This document shows positions 9,148 to 17,249 of a stretch of 64,000 nucleotides of DNA, piece by piece. A model generated the notes under the pieces. The model made no database searches. It saw nothing but the letters and a program-made list of their open reading frames with translations, and had not been told where the DNA came from. The translations under genes and the position numbers were made by a program. The stretch's first letter is position 1, and every line of letters begins with the position of its first letter. This stretch comes from an uncultured Hyphomonas sp. (GTDB taxonomy: Bacteria > Pseudomonadota > Alphaproteobacteria > Caulobacterales > Hyphomonadaceae). Location of the stretch: assembly GCF_963677035.1 (NCBI RefSeq), contig NZ_OY781472.1:1612001-1676000 (forward strand), given 5' to 3'.

Positions 9148-9948
9148 ATGAGACTGCGCATCGATCACACAACAGTCTATAATTACGACAAGGCAGCGGT
9201 CTATGCGTTGCACCAGGTGCGCAAGCGCCCGCACGACACGGATGCGCAAACGGTCATGACCTGGGAGCTGGTTCTGGATGGGGCCAAGCTCGAAGCACAA
9301 TATGTCGATCATCACGGCAATCATGTCGATCTCGTCTCGATCGAGCAGGGCGCCAAGCGCGTGTCGATTTCCTGCCAGGGTGAGGTCGAGACTCGCGATA
9401 CGGCGGGCGTGTTAAGCAATAGCCGGATGGTCCCGCCTCTCTGGCTTTATCGCCGATTCACACCGCTTACGAAGGTCGGGAAGGGTGTTCGTGCCCTGGT
9501 CTCCCAGTTGGGAAAGGACCCGGCACTCAACCTCGAAACGCTACATGAATTGATGAATATGATTGCAGAGGCGGTCGTCTATGACACCAAGCCGACCGGA
9601 CCGAATACGACGGCTGAGGAGGCACTCGAACTCGGTCATGGCGTTTGCCAGGACCATGCGCACGTCTTCGCAGCAGCGGCCCGGTTGCTGGGGTTTCCGG
9701 CCCGGTATGTCGGTGGCTACATGATGATGCTGGACCGGGTCGATCAGGACGCAGGTCATGCCTGGGCGGAAGCCTGGGTCGAGGGGCTCGGGTGGGTCGG
9801 ATTTGATGCGGCGAACCGGGTTTGTCCCGACGAACGGTACATTCAGGTTGCAACCGGGCTCGACTATCGCGAAGCTGGCCCTATGACAGGGGTGATGTAT
9901 GGCGGCGAACGGGAGGTTCTCTCGGTCAATGTCCAGGTCCAACAATAG
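9148..9948 (+). CDS. Transglutaminase-like cysteine peptidase/amidase (COG1305)
   Basis: A 266-residue papain-like-fold protein with the bacterial transglutaminase N-terminal beta domain (1-100) and a catalytic domain with an intact triad: Cys167 in GHGVCQDHAH, His204 in GHAWAEAW and Asp220 in GFDAANR. Bacterial members of this kind usually act as peptidases or amidases rather than cross-linkers. It sits 3 nt after the alpha-E gene and 24 nt before the Anbu gene. In this setting it is expected to cut or process the amide products of the ATP-grasp enzyme; that is inference. No secretion signal is present, so it is likely cytosolic. Confidence 0.88.
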   Translation: MRLRIDHTTVYNYDKAAVYALHQVRKRPHDTDAQTVMTWELVLDGAKLEAQYVDHHGNHVDLVSIEQGAKRVSISCQGEVETRDTAGVLSNSRMVPPLWLYRRFTPLTKVGKGVRALVSQLGKDPALNLETLHELMNMIAEAVVYDTKPTGPNTTAEEALELGHGVCQDHAHVFAAAARLLGFPARYVGGYMMMLDRVDQDAGHAWAEAWVEGLGWVGFDAANRVCPDERYIQVATGLDYREAGPMTGVMYGGEREVLSVNVQVQQ

Positions 9949-9972
9949 CAAACGAGTCCTAAGAGGTTCGAA

Positions 9973-10722
9973 GTGACATATTGCGTGGCGATGCGGCTCA
10001 ACGCGGGGCTCATCTTCATGTCCGACACGCGCACGAACGCGGGCGTGGACAACATTTCCAGGTTTCGGAAGATGTTTACCTGGGAAGAACCAGGAGAACG
10101 GGTGATCACCGTTCTCACGGCAGGGAATCTTGCAACCTCTCAGGCCGTCATCAGTGTTCTGGATGAGCGGACCAAAGCCCCCAAGGAGCGCCGGCCCAGC
10201 CTGCTGGAAGCGCCGACCATGTTCCAGGTCGCCAATATTATTGGCGACACGCTCAAGGAAGTGATCAAGACGCAGAAAATGACCGGCCCCGAATCGGAGG
10301 CCGACTATGGCGCGACAATGATTGTGGGTGGCCAGATTGCAGGAATCGGCCCGCGTCTTTTCCTGATTTACCCCGAAGGCAATTTCATCGAAGCGAGCGA
10401 AGAGACGCCTTTCTTCCAGATCGGTGAAACCAAGTACGGCCGGCCGATTCTTCTGCGAGCCTACGACCCTGACATGAGTTTTGAGGAGGCGATCAAGCTT
10501 CTCTACGTCTCCTTTGACTCGACGTTGAAAGCGAACCTGTCGGTTGGCATGCCACTGGATTTGCAGGTGGTGGAAAAGGGGACGATGCAAGTCCGTTACA
10601 ACCGTCGTGTCGATGAGGACGATCCGTACTTCCAGACTGTTTCAAGCAGTTGGGGGGACGCCTTGAAACTGGCTTTCAAGTCGCTTCCGGATTTCTCGTT
10701 CGACGCAGAGGACGAAGCCTAG
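9973..10722 (+). CDS. Anbu proteasome-like peptidase
   Basis: A 249-residue protein of the Anbu (ancestral beta-subunit, COG3484) branch of Ntn hydrolases. It starts at GTG 9973 as M-T-Y-C-V-A, so removal of the initiator Met exposes Thr2, the expected nucleophile. SDTRTNAG (residues 17-24) and the following lysine of FRKMF match the active-site region. Anbu assembles into open helical or ring-like particles and its genes co-occur with the ATP-grasp/alpha-E/transglutaminase set, as here. Its physiological substrate is unknown. The gene ends tail to tail with the gene on the other strand: the four bases CTAG at 10719-10722 hold both stop codons. Confidence 0.9.
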   Translation: MTYCVAMRLNAGLIFMSDTRTNAGVDNISRFRKMFTWEEPGERVITVLTAGNLATSQAVISVLDERTKAPKERRPSLLEAPTMFQVANIIGDTLKEVIKTQKMTGPESEADYGATMIVGGQIAGIGPRLFLIYPEGNFIEASEETPFFQIGETKYGRPILLRAYDPDMSFEEAIKLLYVSFDSTLKANLSVGMPLDLQVVEKGTMQVRYNRRVDEDDPYFQTVSSSWGDALKLAFKSLPDFSFDAEDEA

Positions 10723-11684
10723 GCAGTTGCCAGCCCGGGCGCGTATTCGCGGAAAAGCTGCTTGGCAAGTGCCACACGGCCTTCTGCGTCCAGGCCTTCT
10801 GTATCTGCCGCAAGCGTTGCGTTCACCAGTGGCCGGATCCCCAGGCGGTTGGCAATCTGGATGGCGAGGCCAGGGCGGGCATTCAGTTCCAGTAGGAGCG
10901 GGCCCTTTTCCTTGTCGAGTACGATGTCGGCGCCAAGATAACCGAGCCCAGTCACCTCATAGGCCTTGGCGGCCATCAACAGCATGGCGTCCCAGTGGGG
11001 GACAGAGAGGTTGTTGAGCGGGTTGGCCGTGTCGGGGTGGATCTCCGTCGTCTTGCCGTTCTGCATGCCATGCAATGTCCGGCCATTGACCAGGTCGAGG
11101 CCGACGCCGACGCCGCCCTTGTGAAGATTTGCCTTCCCGTCTGATTCTGCCGTTGGCAGGCGCACCATGGCGACGAAGGGAATACCGCGCAGGACGATGA
11201 TACGGATGTCGGGAACGCCGCCGAAGCTGATCGGGTCGAAGACCTCGTCAAATTTGACGCGATATTCGATCATCGCCACGTCGGGCTGTCCCGAAAGGGA
11301 ATACATGCCCGACAGGATGTTGTTGACGTGGAACTTCAGGTCCTCGAACAGCGCACGCTGTCCATTGGAGCGGCGCCATCCGCCCCGCATGGGGCCGAGA
11401 ATGACTTGAATCCCATTTCCCTGGGAACCGTTGGCTGGCTTGATGACGCAGCCGTCCGGCCTATCGAGCAGCTTGTCCAGATTCCTCATATCCAGAGGGT
11501 TGCGGATCAGGCCGTAGAGTTCCGGCGTCGGAATATTTGCCTCGATGGCAAGGCTTTTGGTTTCGGTCTTGTCGTTGACCAGCCGCATCAGCCGCCGTGG
11601 ATTGAGGTCATTCACAAGGCGAAGGTTTCGCTCATTGATACCGAGCAGACCGGCCTTGCGAAGGGCAATCCAGGTGCCGATCAT
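10719..11684 (-). CDS. RimK-like alpha-L-glutamate ligase homologue (ATP-grasp)
   Basis: A 321-residue ATP-grasp ligase (COG0189 type). The ATP-binding region shows KPANGSQGNGIQVI near residue 80, and the Mg-binding end of the fold is LLELNARPGLAIQIANR near 275. The start at 11684 (MIGTWIALRKAG) is chosen because it overlaps the stop of the upstream membrane-protein gene as ATGA; the frame is open further upstream only as a shadow. Family members attach glutamate or other amino acids to proteins or small molecules. Linkage to the 7TM inactive-transglutaminase and retropepsin genes is a known conserved arrangement. The acceptor molecule is unknown. Confidence 0.85.
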   Translation of the reverse strand: MIGTWIALRKAGLLGINERNLRLVNDLNPRRLMRLVNDKTETKSLAIEANIPTPELYGLIRNPLDMRNLDKLLDRPDGCVIKPANGSQGNGIQVILGPMRGGWRRSNGQRALFEDLKFHVNNILSGMYSLSGQPDVAMIEYRVKFDEVFDPISFGGVPDIRIIVLRGIPFVAMVRLPTAESDGKANLHKGGVGVGLDLVNGRTLHGMQNGKTTEIHPDTANPLNNLSVPHWDAMLLMAAKAYEVTGLGYLGADIVLDKEKGPLLLELNARPGLAIQIANRLGIRPLVNATLAADTEGLDAEGRVALAKQLFREYAPGLATA

Positions 11685-13216
11685 TTTTCTGCCTGCTTGG
11701 CCAGTTCGCGGAAGCGGATGATCTCGCTGAGCCGCAATCCGGTATATTTGCCCATCAGCAGGCAAGCTGCCATCAGGATCAGGAGTAGTTCGGGGAAGTT
11801 GAACAGCAGGTATTCGATTTCCGTGTTGGTCATCACCAGATAGGACAGGGACGCTACGAGGAGCGATCCGGCCCCGGCCTTGATCGCATCTTCGGCAGAA
11901 TACTCTTCCCACATGATCGACATGCGTTCGATGGTCATGGTCAGGATGACCATCGGGAACAGCGAGATCGAAAGCCCCATACGCATGTTGGCGCCGTTAA
12001 ACACCTGCGCGATGACCGCCATGCAGATCACGATGAAGATCAGCACGACTGCCAGCCGTGGAACCAGCAACAATCGGAGTTTTTCCAGATAGAAGCGCAT
12101 GGCAAGGCCCAGCGCGACCAGCATGGTGAACAGGATCAGGCCGTTCAGCAGGGCCGTCTCGCGGAATGCAATACCAATCAGGATCGGCATGAACGTGCCG
12201 AGGGTTTCAATCCCGATGAACTGGCGCATGAAGACAAGCAGGACAATGCCAGCCGGAATTGTGATCAGAACCTGATAGACGAGCTGTGTGGTGACGGGCA
12301 GGCGGTCGAAGCTGAACAGTTCCACCGGCGTACGATCTGCGCGCGCGGCTTTTCGAACGACGTCGGAGGCCGATGAGTCGATCGGCTGGATCGAGATCTG
12401 CGGTTCGAAGTCAAATACGCCGTCGGCACGGATCATTTCTTCCGCCCCGTACCAGATTGTGAAGAATTCTTTCGGATCGGCGCCAATGAAGTAGCGCTTG
12501 TCGCGACCGTCGACATGGTACTCCAGCCAGTGCTGGACTTCCGTGCGGCGCCGGGCTTCGTCGAGATATACGCCATTGGCCACACGTGCGCGGATCCCCT
12601 GGCTTTGAAGGGCTTCGGCGGCGAGCGTCAGGCGGTTGAGCGGCGGCGGCAGGACGGGGAGAAGCGCCTCGATTTCGTCGGCATCTTTTTGGACGAAGAT
12701 TTCCTGAAGGATCAGCTCAGCAAGCGAATCGTCGTCTGCCGAACGCCGACGCATGTCCGAGGACCAGACAAGAAAGGCCTGACGCTCCAGGTCATTCAGT
12801 GATTCTGGCGGCTCGCGATCTGCCGGCCGGTGCATCTCTGCGGGCAGGGGAGAATTCTCAGTTTCACCCTCCAGGCGCGCCCTGTAGCGCAGCACTTTGC
12901 GGTCATTTGGATAGCGATAGGTCCAGATCGCTTTGCGGCCGTAGTCATTGGCCGTTTCGAGGCGCAAGCCAAATGCGCCATTGTAGAATTGCTCCTGCGA
13001 GACACGCCGGGTGTCGCTGTTGGAAGGGATGAATGTCTCGATCCGAACCGGTTGGTTGGCCGTGTCGAAATCAAGATAAATCTCGAAATCCCAGGTTGTT
13101 GTCTGGGTGCCCGGCGTCAGCGGGTAGTTGTACTGGAATACCTTGATGCCGAAGATCGTCAGGGCGATCGCGGTCAGCACAAAGGCCAGCAGGCGGGTGT
13201 GGAAAGTACTAGTCAC
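11681..13216 (-). CDS. Seven-TM membrane protein with inactive transglutaminase domain (UUP1/7TM family)
   Basis: A 511-residue inner-membrane protein: one N-terminal membrane segment (residues 9-28, LLAFVLTAIALTIFGIKVF), a periplasmic region of about 250 residues with a transglutaminase-like fold lacking a Cys-His-Asp triad (EVQHWLEYHV, GADPKEFF), then about seven hydrophobic segments to residue 500. GTG 13216 is chosen as start; it overlaps the retropepsin stop by 8 nt. Known families fuse the dead transglutaminase domain to 7TM regions beside RimK-like ligases, probably as a periplasmic peptide-binding receptor or transporter. Function in this organism is inferred from that association only. 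Confidence 0.8.
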   Translation of the reverse strand: MTSTFHTRLLAFVLTAIALTIFGIKVFQYNYPLTPGTQTTTWDFEIYLDFDTANQPVRIETFIPSNSDTRRVSQEQFYNGAFGLRLETANDYGRKAIWTYRYPNDRKVLRYRARLEGETENSPLPAEMHRPADREPPESLNDLERQAFLVWSSDMRRRSADDDSLAELILQEIFVQKDADEIEALLPVLPPPLNRLTLAAEALQSQGIRARVANGVYLDEARRRTEVQHWLEYHVDGRDKRYFIGADPKEFFTIWYGAEEMIRADGVFDFEPQISIQPIDSSASDVVRKAARADRTPVELFSFDRLPVTTQLVYQVLITIPAGIVLLVFMRQFIGIETLGTFMPILIGIAFRETALLNGLILFTMLVALGLAMRFYLEKLRLLLVPRLAVVLIFIVICMAVIAQVFNGANMRMGLSISLFPMVILTMTIERMSIMWEEYSAEDAIKAGAGSLLVASLSYLVMTNTEIEYLLFNFPELLLILMAACLLMGKYTGLRLSEIIRFRELAKQAEK

Positions 13217-13733
13217 GCTCAGACACGCTACATTCGTCGTCAGCGATAAAGGTCGACGCGGAATCGACCAGAACGCGGGACGCGAGGAATTCGCGGCCAA
13301 TGAGGATGTCGTATTCAAAGTCCTCGCGGTCGGCAAGATTGACTTCAGCCAGGCCGCGAACGCCTCCGACACAAATCGGCAGGTGAATCACCGGCCGCCG
13401 TATGGTCCCGCCGGTCTTCAGCTTGATCAGGGCAAACCGCCGGACATCCTGATCATAGCGCACCGTGCGGCCGTTCTTGCCGCGCAAACGAAAGGTCACC
13501 CAGTCATCCTTGCCAGATTTTTTGTAGACTTTTACGTCGCGCCCATAGACCGAGGAAGAATCGGCTCCGGTGTCAAGTTTTCCTTTCATTTCAAGGCCTA
13601 ACTTGCCGACGTGGACATCTTCGACATAGCCCAGAACTGTCATGTCATCGCGCCCGTCACGTTCTGCCTGGGCCGGTCCGGAGACCAGGGCCAGAGCAAG
13701 GGCGGCATAGATTGGCAGTCTCAACAGTTTCAC
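13209..13733 (-). CDS. Retropepsin-like aspartic protease (RimB/COG4067 family), exported
   Basis: A 174-residue protein with an N-terminal signal peptide (hydrophobic IYAALALALVSG, cleavage after AQA near residue 22) and a single aspartic-protease half with KLDTGADSSSV (D-T-G-A catalytic motif) near residue 50. Such proteins (Pfam Zn_protease/COG4067) act as homodimers and are encoded with RimK-like ligases; RimB is reported to remove glutamate tails added by RimK. GTG 13733 is chosen because AGGAGGGG stands about 8 nt upstream and the signal peptide starts there. The signal places it in the periplasm, matching the periplasmic domain of the next gene's product. Confidence 0.82.
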   Translation of the reverse strand: MKLLRLPIYAALALALVSGPAQAERDGRDDMTVLGYVEDVHVGKLGLEMKGKLDTGADSSSVYGRDVKVYKKSGKDDWVTFRLRGKNGRTVRYDQDVRRFALIKLKTGGTIRRPVIHLPICVGGVRGLAEVNLADREDFEYDILIGREFLASRVLVDSASTFIADDECSVSERD

Positions 13734-14065
13734 GGGGGGACCCCTCCTTCCTGAGCTGTCGCGCGGCTGTCGCCTTAGCATGCGGATGAGTGCGACGATA
13801 GACATTCTGCTCGGCGCAGAGAGGCGGCACAAACACCAGATTCATGGCGAAAAAATGGACATAAACTGCCGTGCATTCACCAAGCTGCCCGCCTCCCTTT
13901 TGCTGGCATTATTAACCCACACCAGGCTTGGGAGTTCCAGTGGTCACCTTCTTGTTCCCGTCTTCCCGGGAGGCCGTTCAGTTTTTGCGTGCAGCCGTAA
14001 ATTGCCCCAGAGCCGGCCGCGATCCTTGCCGCTATGAAGGAACTCGCCTCGGGACTGAAGGCAAA
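13734..14065. other. Intergenic region upstream of the ligase/7TM/retropepsin operon
   Basis: About 330 bases between the retropepsin start and the stop of the PLP enzyme gene, both on the minus strand. I see no convincing coding frame or RNA gene. It should carry the promoter of the minus-strand three-gene operon. The only structural hint is a GC-rich stretch near 13960 (TCCCGGGA palindrome). Confidence 0.4.
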
Positions 14066-15349
14066 TCAGGCCGAAACGGGGAAAACCGGCCATGTGTCAA
14101 CGATGGCGCCGTCCTCATAGACGGCAATGTCGCCGAATTGCAGGAAAACCGCTTCGCTTTGCTGCGGGCGGAGGAAAACAAATTCGTCAGGCTGGATCGA
14201 CAATTCCGGGCCACCATTCAGCATTTCCTGGTTCGAGGAACGCCCGAATGTTTTGTTGTATTCCAGACCGGGCGGATCGACAGGATGGGCCAGCCAGTGC
14301 CCGCCATGAATGAAGACGGTTTTTTTTGAATTGGGATTCCAGGCTGCAGCCGCCCCGCTTGCGAATTCGAGGCCGGGCAGGCGGGTCTTGTCCAGAGACT
14401 TGATCACCGGGGTCGCGATAAAGCTGGCGGGCTGGTGAGGCTCCAGAAGCTCTGTGTCAAAATGTGTTGGTTTCACGAGGCAGGACCCCGCAGAAACCTC
14501 GTTTGCAATGTCGGTGGACTGGTAATAGCGGTAAGTCGGACTGCCCGCCGCATTCCGGGTCAGGCCTGACATCCGGTCTGCGCCGATCAGGGGGGCCGTC
14601 TGTTCCAGAGCAGACGTATAAGTGTTCCACGCACTTTTCAGCGCCTTGTCGCGCCAGCCGAGCGTCGTTGGCAGGGAGGGGATATGCGGTTCGTATCCCA
14701 TGAATCCGCAAAATTCGAGATTTGGGTCGGCCTCGATTGCTTCAATGGTTGCGCCGAGCTCAGGGCCGGGTTCGAAGCCGCCCCGGTGCAGGCCGACATC
14801 AAGTTCAAGCACGATTTTCAGCCTGCGCCCGATATCGGAAGTAAGAGCGGCGTACTGGTCCAGCCGGGCCGGTGTGTCGATCAGCCATTGAATGTTTTCT
14901 GCTGCATCGCTGGCATCGGCTGGAAGCGTATCGAAATAATGCCGGGCAGCGTGTACCGGTAGCGGCTTTCCGAGAAGCTGGTCGGCGTCCGGCATATCGA
15001 TCGACAATTTGGATAGCATGGGCTGGTTGAACGTCATCAGCCGGTTGGTGCCGGAAAGCTCCCGGATGTGGGAAAGAAGTCCGATAGAGGGCAGGGACTT
15101 GGCAACGATACGGTACCCCATGCCGGCTGGCAGGTGGGTCTTCAGTGTCCGTATATTGTCCGAGAGGCGCGCTTTATCGATCACCAGAGTCGGCCAGGCA
15201 ATCCCGGCGCCAGTCAATGCCGCCTGAATGCTGAGGAAGTATGGATCACGTGGTCCGCTGTGATCATGGGGTTTGCTCATCAGGACAGCTCCTCCGGCAG
15301 CGACGGCGGCGCCGCCCAAAAACAGGGTGCGGCGCGATAATTCAGGCAT
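14066..15349 (-). CDS. Tat-exported PLP enzyme, D-threonine aldolase/alanine racemase N-terminal fold (COG3616-like)
   Basis: A 427-residue protein with a twin-arginine leader (SRRTLFLGG at 5-13 followed by an Ala/Gly-rich hydrophobic stretch) and a fold-type III PLP barrel. YRIVAKS places the PLP lysine at residue 84; LELDVGLHRGGF and the C-terminal D-serine dehydratase-like domain (FVFLRPQQSEAVFLQFGD) fit the amino-acid deaminase/aldolase family. Tat export would deliver it folded with cofactor to the periplasm, unusual for this class. It overlaps the lactone-oxidase gene by 8 nt. Substrate could be a D-amino acid or a beta-hydroxy amino acid; not resolvable here. Confidence 0.75.
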   Translation of the reverse strand: MPELSRRTLFLGGAAVAAGGAVLMSKPHDHSGPRDPYFLSIQAALTGAGIAWPTLVIDKARLSDNIRTLKTHLPAGMGYRIVAKSLPSIGLLSHIRELSGTNRLMTFNQPMLSKLSIDMPDADQLLGKPLPVHAARHYFDTLPADASDAAENIQWLIDTPARLDQYAALTSDIGRRLKIVLELDVGLHRGGFEPGPELGATIEAIEADPNLEFCGFMGYEPHIPSLPTTLGWRDKALKSAWNTYTSALEQTAPLIGADRMSGLTRNAAGSPTYRYYQSTDIANEVSAGSCLVKPTHFDTELLEPHQPASFIATPVIKSLDKTRLPGLEFASGAAAAWNPNSKKTVFIHGGHWLAHPVDPPGLEYNKTFGRSSNQEMLNGGPELSIQPDEFVFLRPQQSEAVFLQFGDIAVYEDGAIVDTWPVFPVSA

Positions 15350-16766
15350 CGAAGTTCACTCCGAACAGGTGTGCAAGATGCGGGTTCAGGAACTTCCCTT
15401 CCGGATCCAGTGACGCGCGCAGGTCAAGGAAATTCTGGAAGTCCGGATAGAGCGTGATCAATTCTTCTTTTCCGAGGGAATGCAGCTTGCCCCAGTGCGG
15501 GCGCCCACCATGGGCACGGTGAATGGGCTCAAGAACAGAGAAGAAATAATTGTAGGGCTCATCCACAGCAGCATGTGTGGCAATCGACATGCGCGGGCCA
15601 TCATTGAACGGACTTAGCCACGCGTTGTCAGGTGCCGTTATACGCACTTCGACGGGGAAGAAGGTATCGTTCCGGGACTCGAGCGCCGCGATGATCTCGC
15701 GCAGGCAAGTCAGGCCATTTTCGAGCGGGATATGGTATTCCATTTCGTTGAACTTGGTCGGACGGGCCGTCGCGAGCAGCTTCCAGTAGGTGTCAGAGCT
15801 TTCTTCAATAAGACCTTTGGGAAGGCTTCCAGCGGCGATCCGCTTACGCAGCCAAGCCGACCAGCCGAAGACGTCGCGCAATTGTTTCAGCCCGGCGAGC
15901 GTGTCTTCATCCTCGTCCGAGACCCGGCCTGTGACGTTTCCTTCAAAGAGGTCGTGTGAAATCCCGGCGGCATATCCGGTGAAGGGAAAATAGTAGAATT
16001 CGAAATTCCGGTGCTGCTGCGAGAGGTCCATGACCTGATCCAGAAGCGTGTCCAGTTTTTCGACCCAGACCCTCCGTTTCAGGTTGTAGGTCGGTACACA
16101 GTTCAATGTGTACCGGGTGATGACACCCAGAGCCCCGAGCGATACCTGGCCCGCCATGAACAGGTCCGGGTCTGAGGCAGCGGAGACATCATGGGCCGTG
16201 CCATCCGCCTGGACGATCCGGAAGCCTTCGATGTGCGCATGAAGCGGTTGGAGAGTCCGTCCCGTGCCGTGCGTCGAGGTTGAGAATGACCCGGCCAGTG
16301 TCTGCACATCCACGTCCGGGAGATTCTGCAGTGCGAGGCCGACGCCATCCAGTTCGCGTGCGGCCTGGCGGATCCGGGTGCCGGCTCCGATCGTGGCTTT
16401 TCGAGTTTCGGCGTCAGCGGAGATCAGGCCGGAAAAGCGGCTGGCATCGACAATCATGTGCTCGGACGGAACGAGTCCTGTAAAAGAGTGTCCACTGCCG
16501 ACGGGGCGGACGCGGCGCGCTTCGGCGAGCGCACTGGCGAGATCTGCCTCGGTGGCAGGCACGGCGATCTGCTTGGGCGTGGATTGCTGGATCCCCGACC
16601 AGTTCGACCATGCGACTTCGCCCTCTGGAGCAGGGGGGAGGCCTGGCGCGTATCCGTCACGCGAAAAGTCCTTCATGCTCCAACGCGCATATTGGATGCC
16701 GGGGATGGCGACGGCGGCAGCCAGCCCTGCGGTTCCGAGTAGGACGGCCCGGCGTGTGGTGCTCAT
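15342..16766 (-). CDS. Tat-exported FAD-linked sugar-lactone oxidase/dehydrogenase (D-arabinono-1,4-lactone oxidase family)
   Basis: A 474-residue flavoprotein with a Tat leader (TTRRAVLLGTAGLA at 3-16). The VAO-type FAD domain has RPVGSGHSF with His93 at the position that covalently binds FAD in many aldonolactone oxidases, and SFSTSTHGTG near 158; the C-terminal ALO domain ends with GGRPHWGKLH and DPEGKFLNP. Family members oxidise aldonolactones or alditols. Gene order (overlaps by 8 nt with the PLP gene and by ATGA with the cytochrome gene) suggests electrons pass to the cytochrome in the periplasm. The substrate is unknown. Confidence 0.82.
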   Translation of the reverse strand: MSTTRRAVLLGTAGLAAAVAIPGIQYARWSMKDFSRDGYAPGLPPAPEGEVAWSNWSGIQQSTPKQIAVPATEADLASALAEARRVRPVGSGHSFTGLVPSEHMIVDASRFSGLISADAETRKATIGAGTRIRQAARELDGVGLALQNLPDVDVQTLAGSFSTSTHGTGRTLQPLHAHIEGFRIVQADGTAHDVSAASDPDLFMAGQVSLGALGVITRYTLNCVPTYNLKRRVWVEKLDTLLDQVMDLSQQHRNFEFYYFPFTGYAAGISHDLFEGNVTGRVSDEDEDTLAGLKQLRDVFGWSAWLRKRIAAGSLPKGLIEESSDTYWKLLATARPTKFNEMEYHIPLENGLTCLREIIAALESRNDTFFPVEVRITAPDNAWLSPFNDGPRMSIATHAAVDEPYNYFFSVLEPIHRAHGGRPHWGKLHSLGKEELITLYPDFQNFLDLRASLDPEGKFLNPHLAHLFGVNFDA

Positions 16767-17146
16767 GACTGGCCCTCAGTTGACATGAATTCGATGAGTG
16801 CCCGGAAATCACCATCTGTGCAGTCCGAACAATATCCCATGGAGGGCATGGCGCCGCGGCCGGAGTGAATCGATGTGATAAGTCCATCCATGCCACGTTG
16901 GTCGAAGCGTGGCGCCCAGGCCGCAGAGTGGCCCGTCAGCGGGGCGCCCAGCCCGTTCAGCGCGTGGCAGGCCCGGCAGGACCGGTCATAAATCGCGGCA
17001 ATGTCCGGGTCGGAAGGCACAAGTGATTCGGCGAGGGCAATGTGCCGGGCGTCCGGCTCGACAAACTCAGGCGCAGAATTCCCGGTTGCTGCGCGGGAGC
17101 AGGCACACATGCATGCCAGCAACAGCATTGCCGAGAATATCCTCAC
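16763..17146 (-). CDS. Small c-type cytochrome, probably lipid-anchored
   Basis: A 127-residue exported class I cytochrome c. Its N-terminus (IFSAMLLLACMCACS) is a short signal peptide with several cysteines, so a lipoprotein anchor is likely but the modified Cys is uncertain. Haem site C57-R-A-C-H61, with a C-terminal segment AMPSMGYCSDC offering the Met ligand and a possible extra disulfide, as in c5-type cytochromes. It is the first gene of the operon with the Tat-exported oxidase and PLP enzyme and is the natural electron acceptor for the oxidase. A 16 bp palindrome lies about 36-51 nt upstream of the start. Confidence 0.85.
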   Translation of the reverse strand: MRIFSAMLLLACMCACSRAATGNSAPEFVEPDARHIALAESLVPSDPDIAAIYDRSCRACHALNGLGAPLTGHSAAWAPRFDQRGMDGLITSIHSGRGAMPSMGYCSDCTDGDFRALIEFMSTEGQS

Positions 17147-17181
17147 CTTTGTCTCCCTGTCCGTTGCCCGGATCGTATTTA

Positions 17182-17197
17182 GATAGCAAGTGCTATC
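17182..17197 (-). promoter_or_regulatory. Palindromic operator candidate upstream of the cytochrome/oxidase/PLP operon
   Basis: GATAGCA (17182-17188), AG, then TGCTATC (17191-17197): perfect 7 bp arms around a 2 nt centre, in the 103 nt gap between the motE stop and the cytochrome start. The compact dyad and its position before the first gene of a minus-strand operon fit a repressor site of TetR, GntR or similar type. No matching regulator gene is adjacent. Confidence 0.5.
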
Positions 17198-17249
17198 ATT
17201 ACAGGAAATGTCAGAATGAGTCTATCTGGGAAAGGACATATTCATGATG

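Noticed and set aside
9541..10590. Minus-strand frame of 349 codons
   Set aside because: Antisense to the transglutaminase and Anbu genes, whose catalytic motifs are intact.
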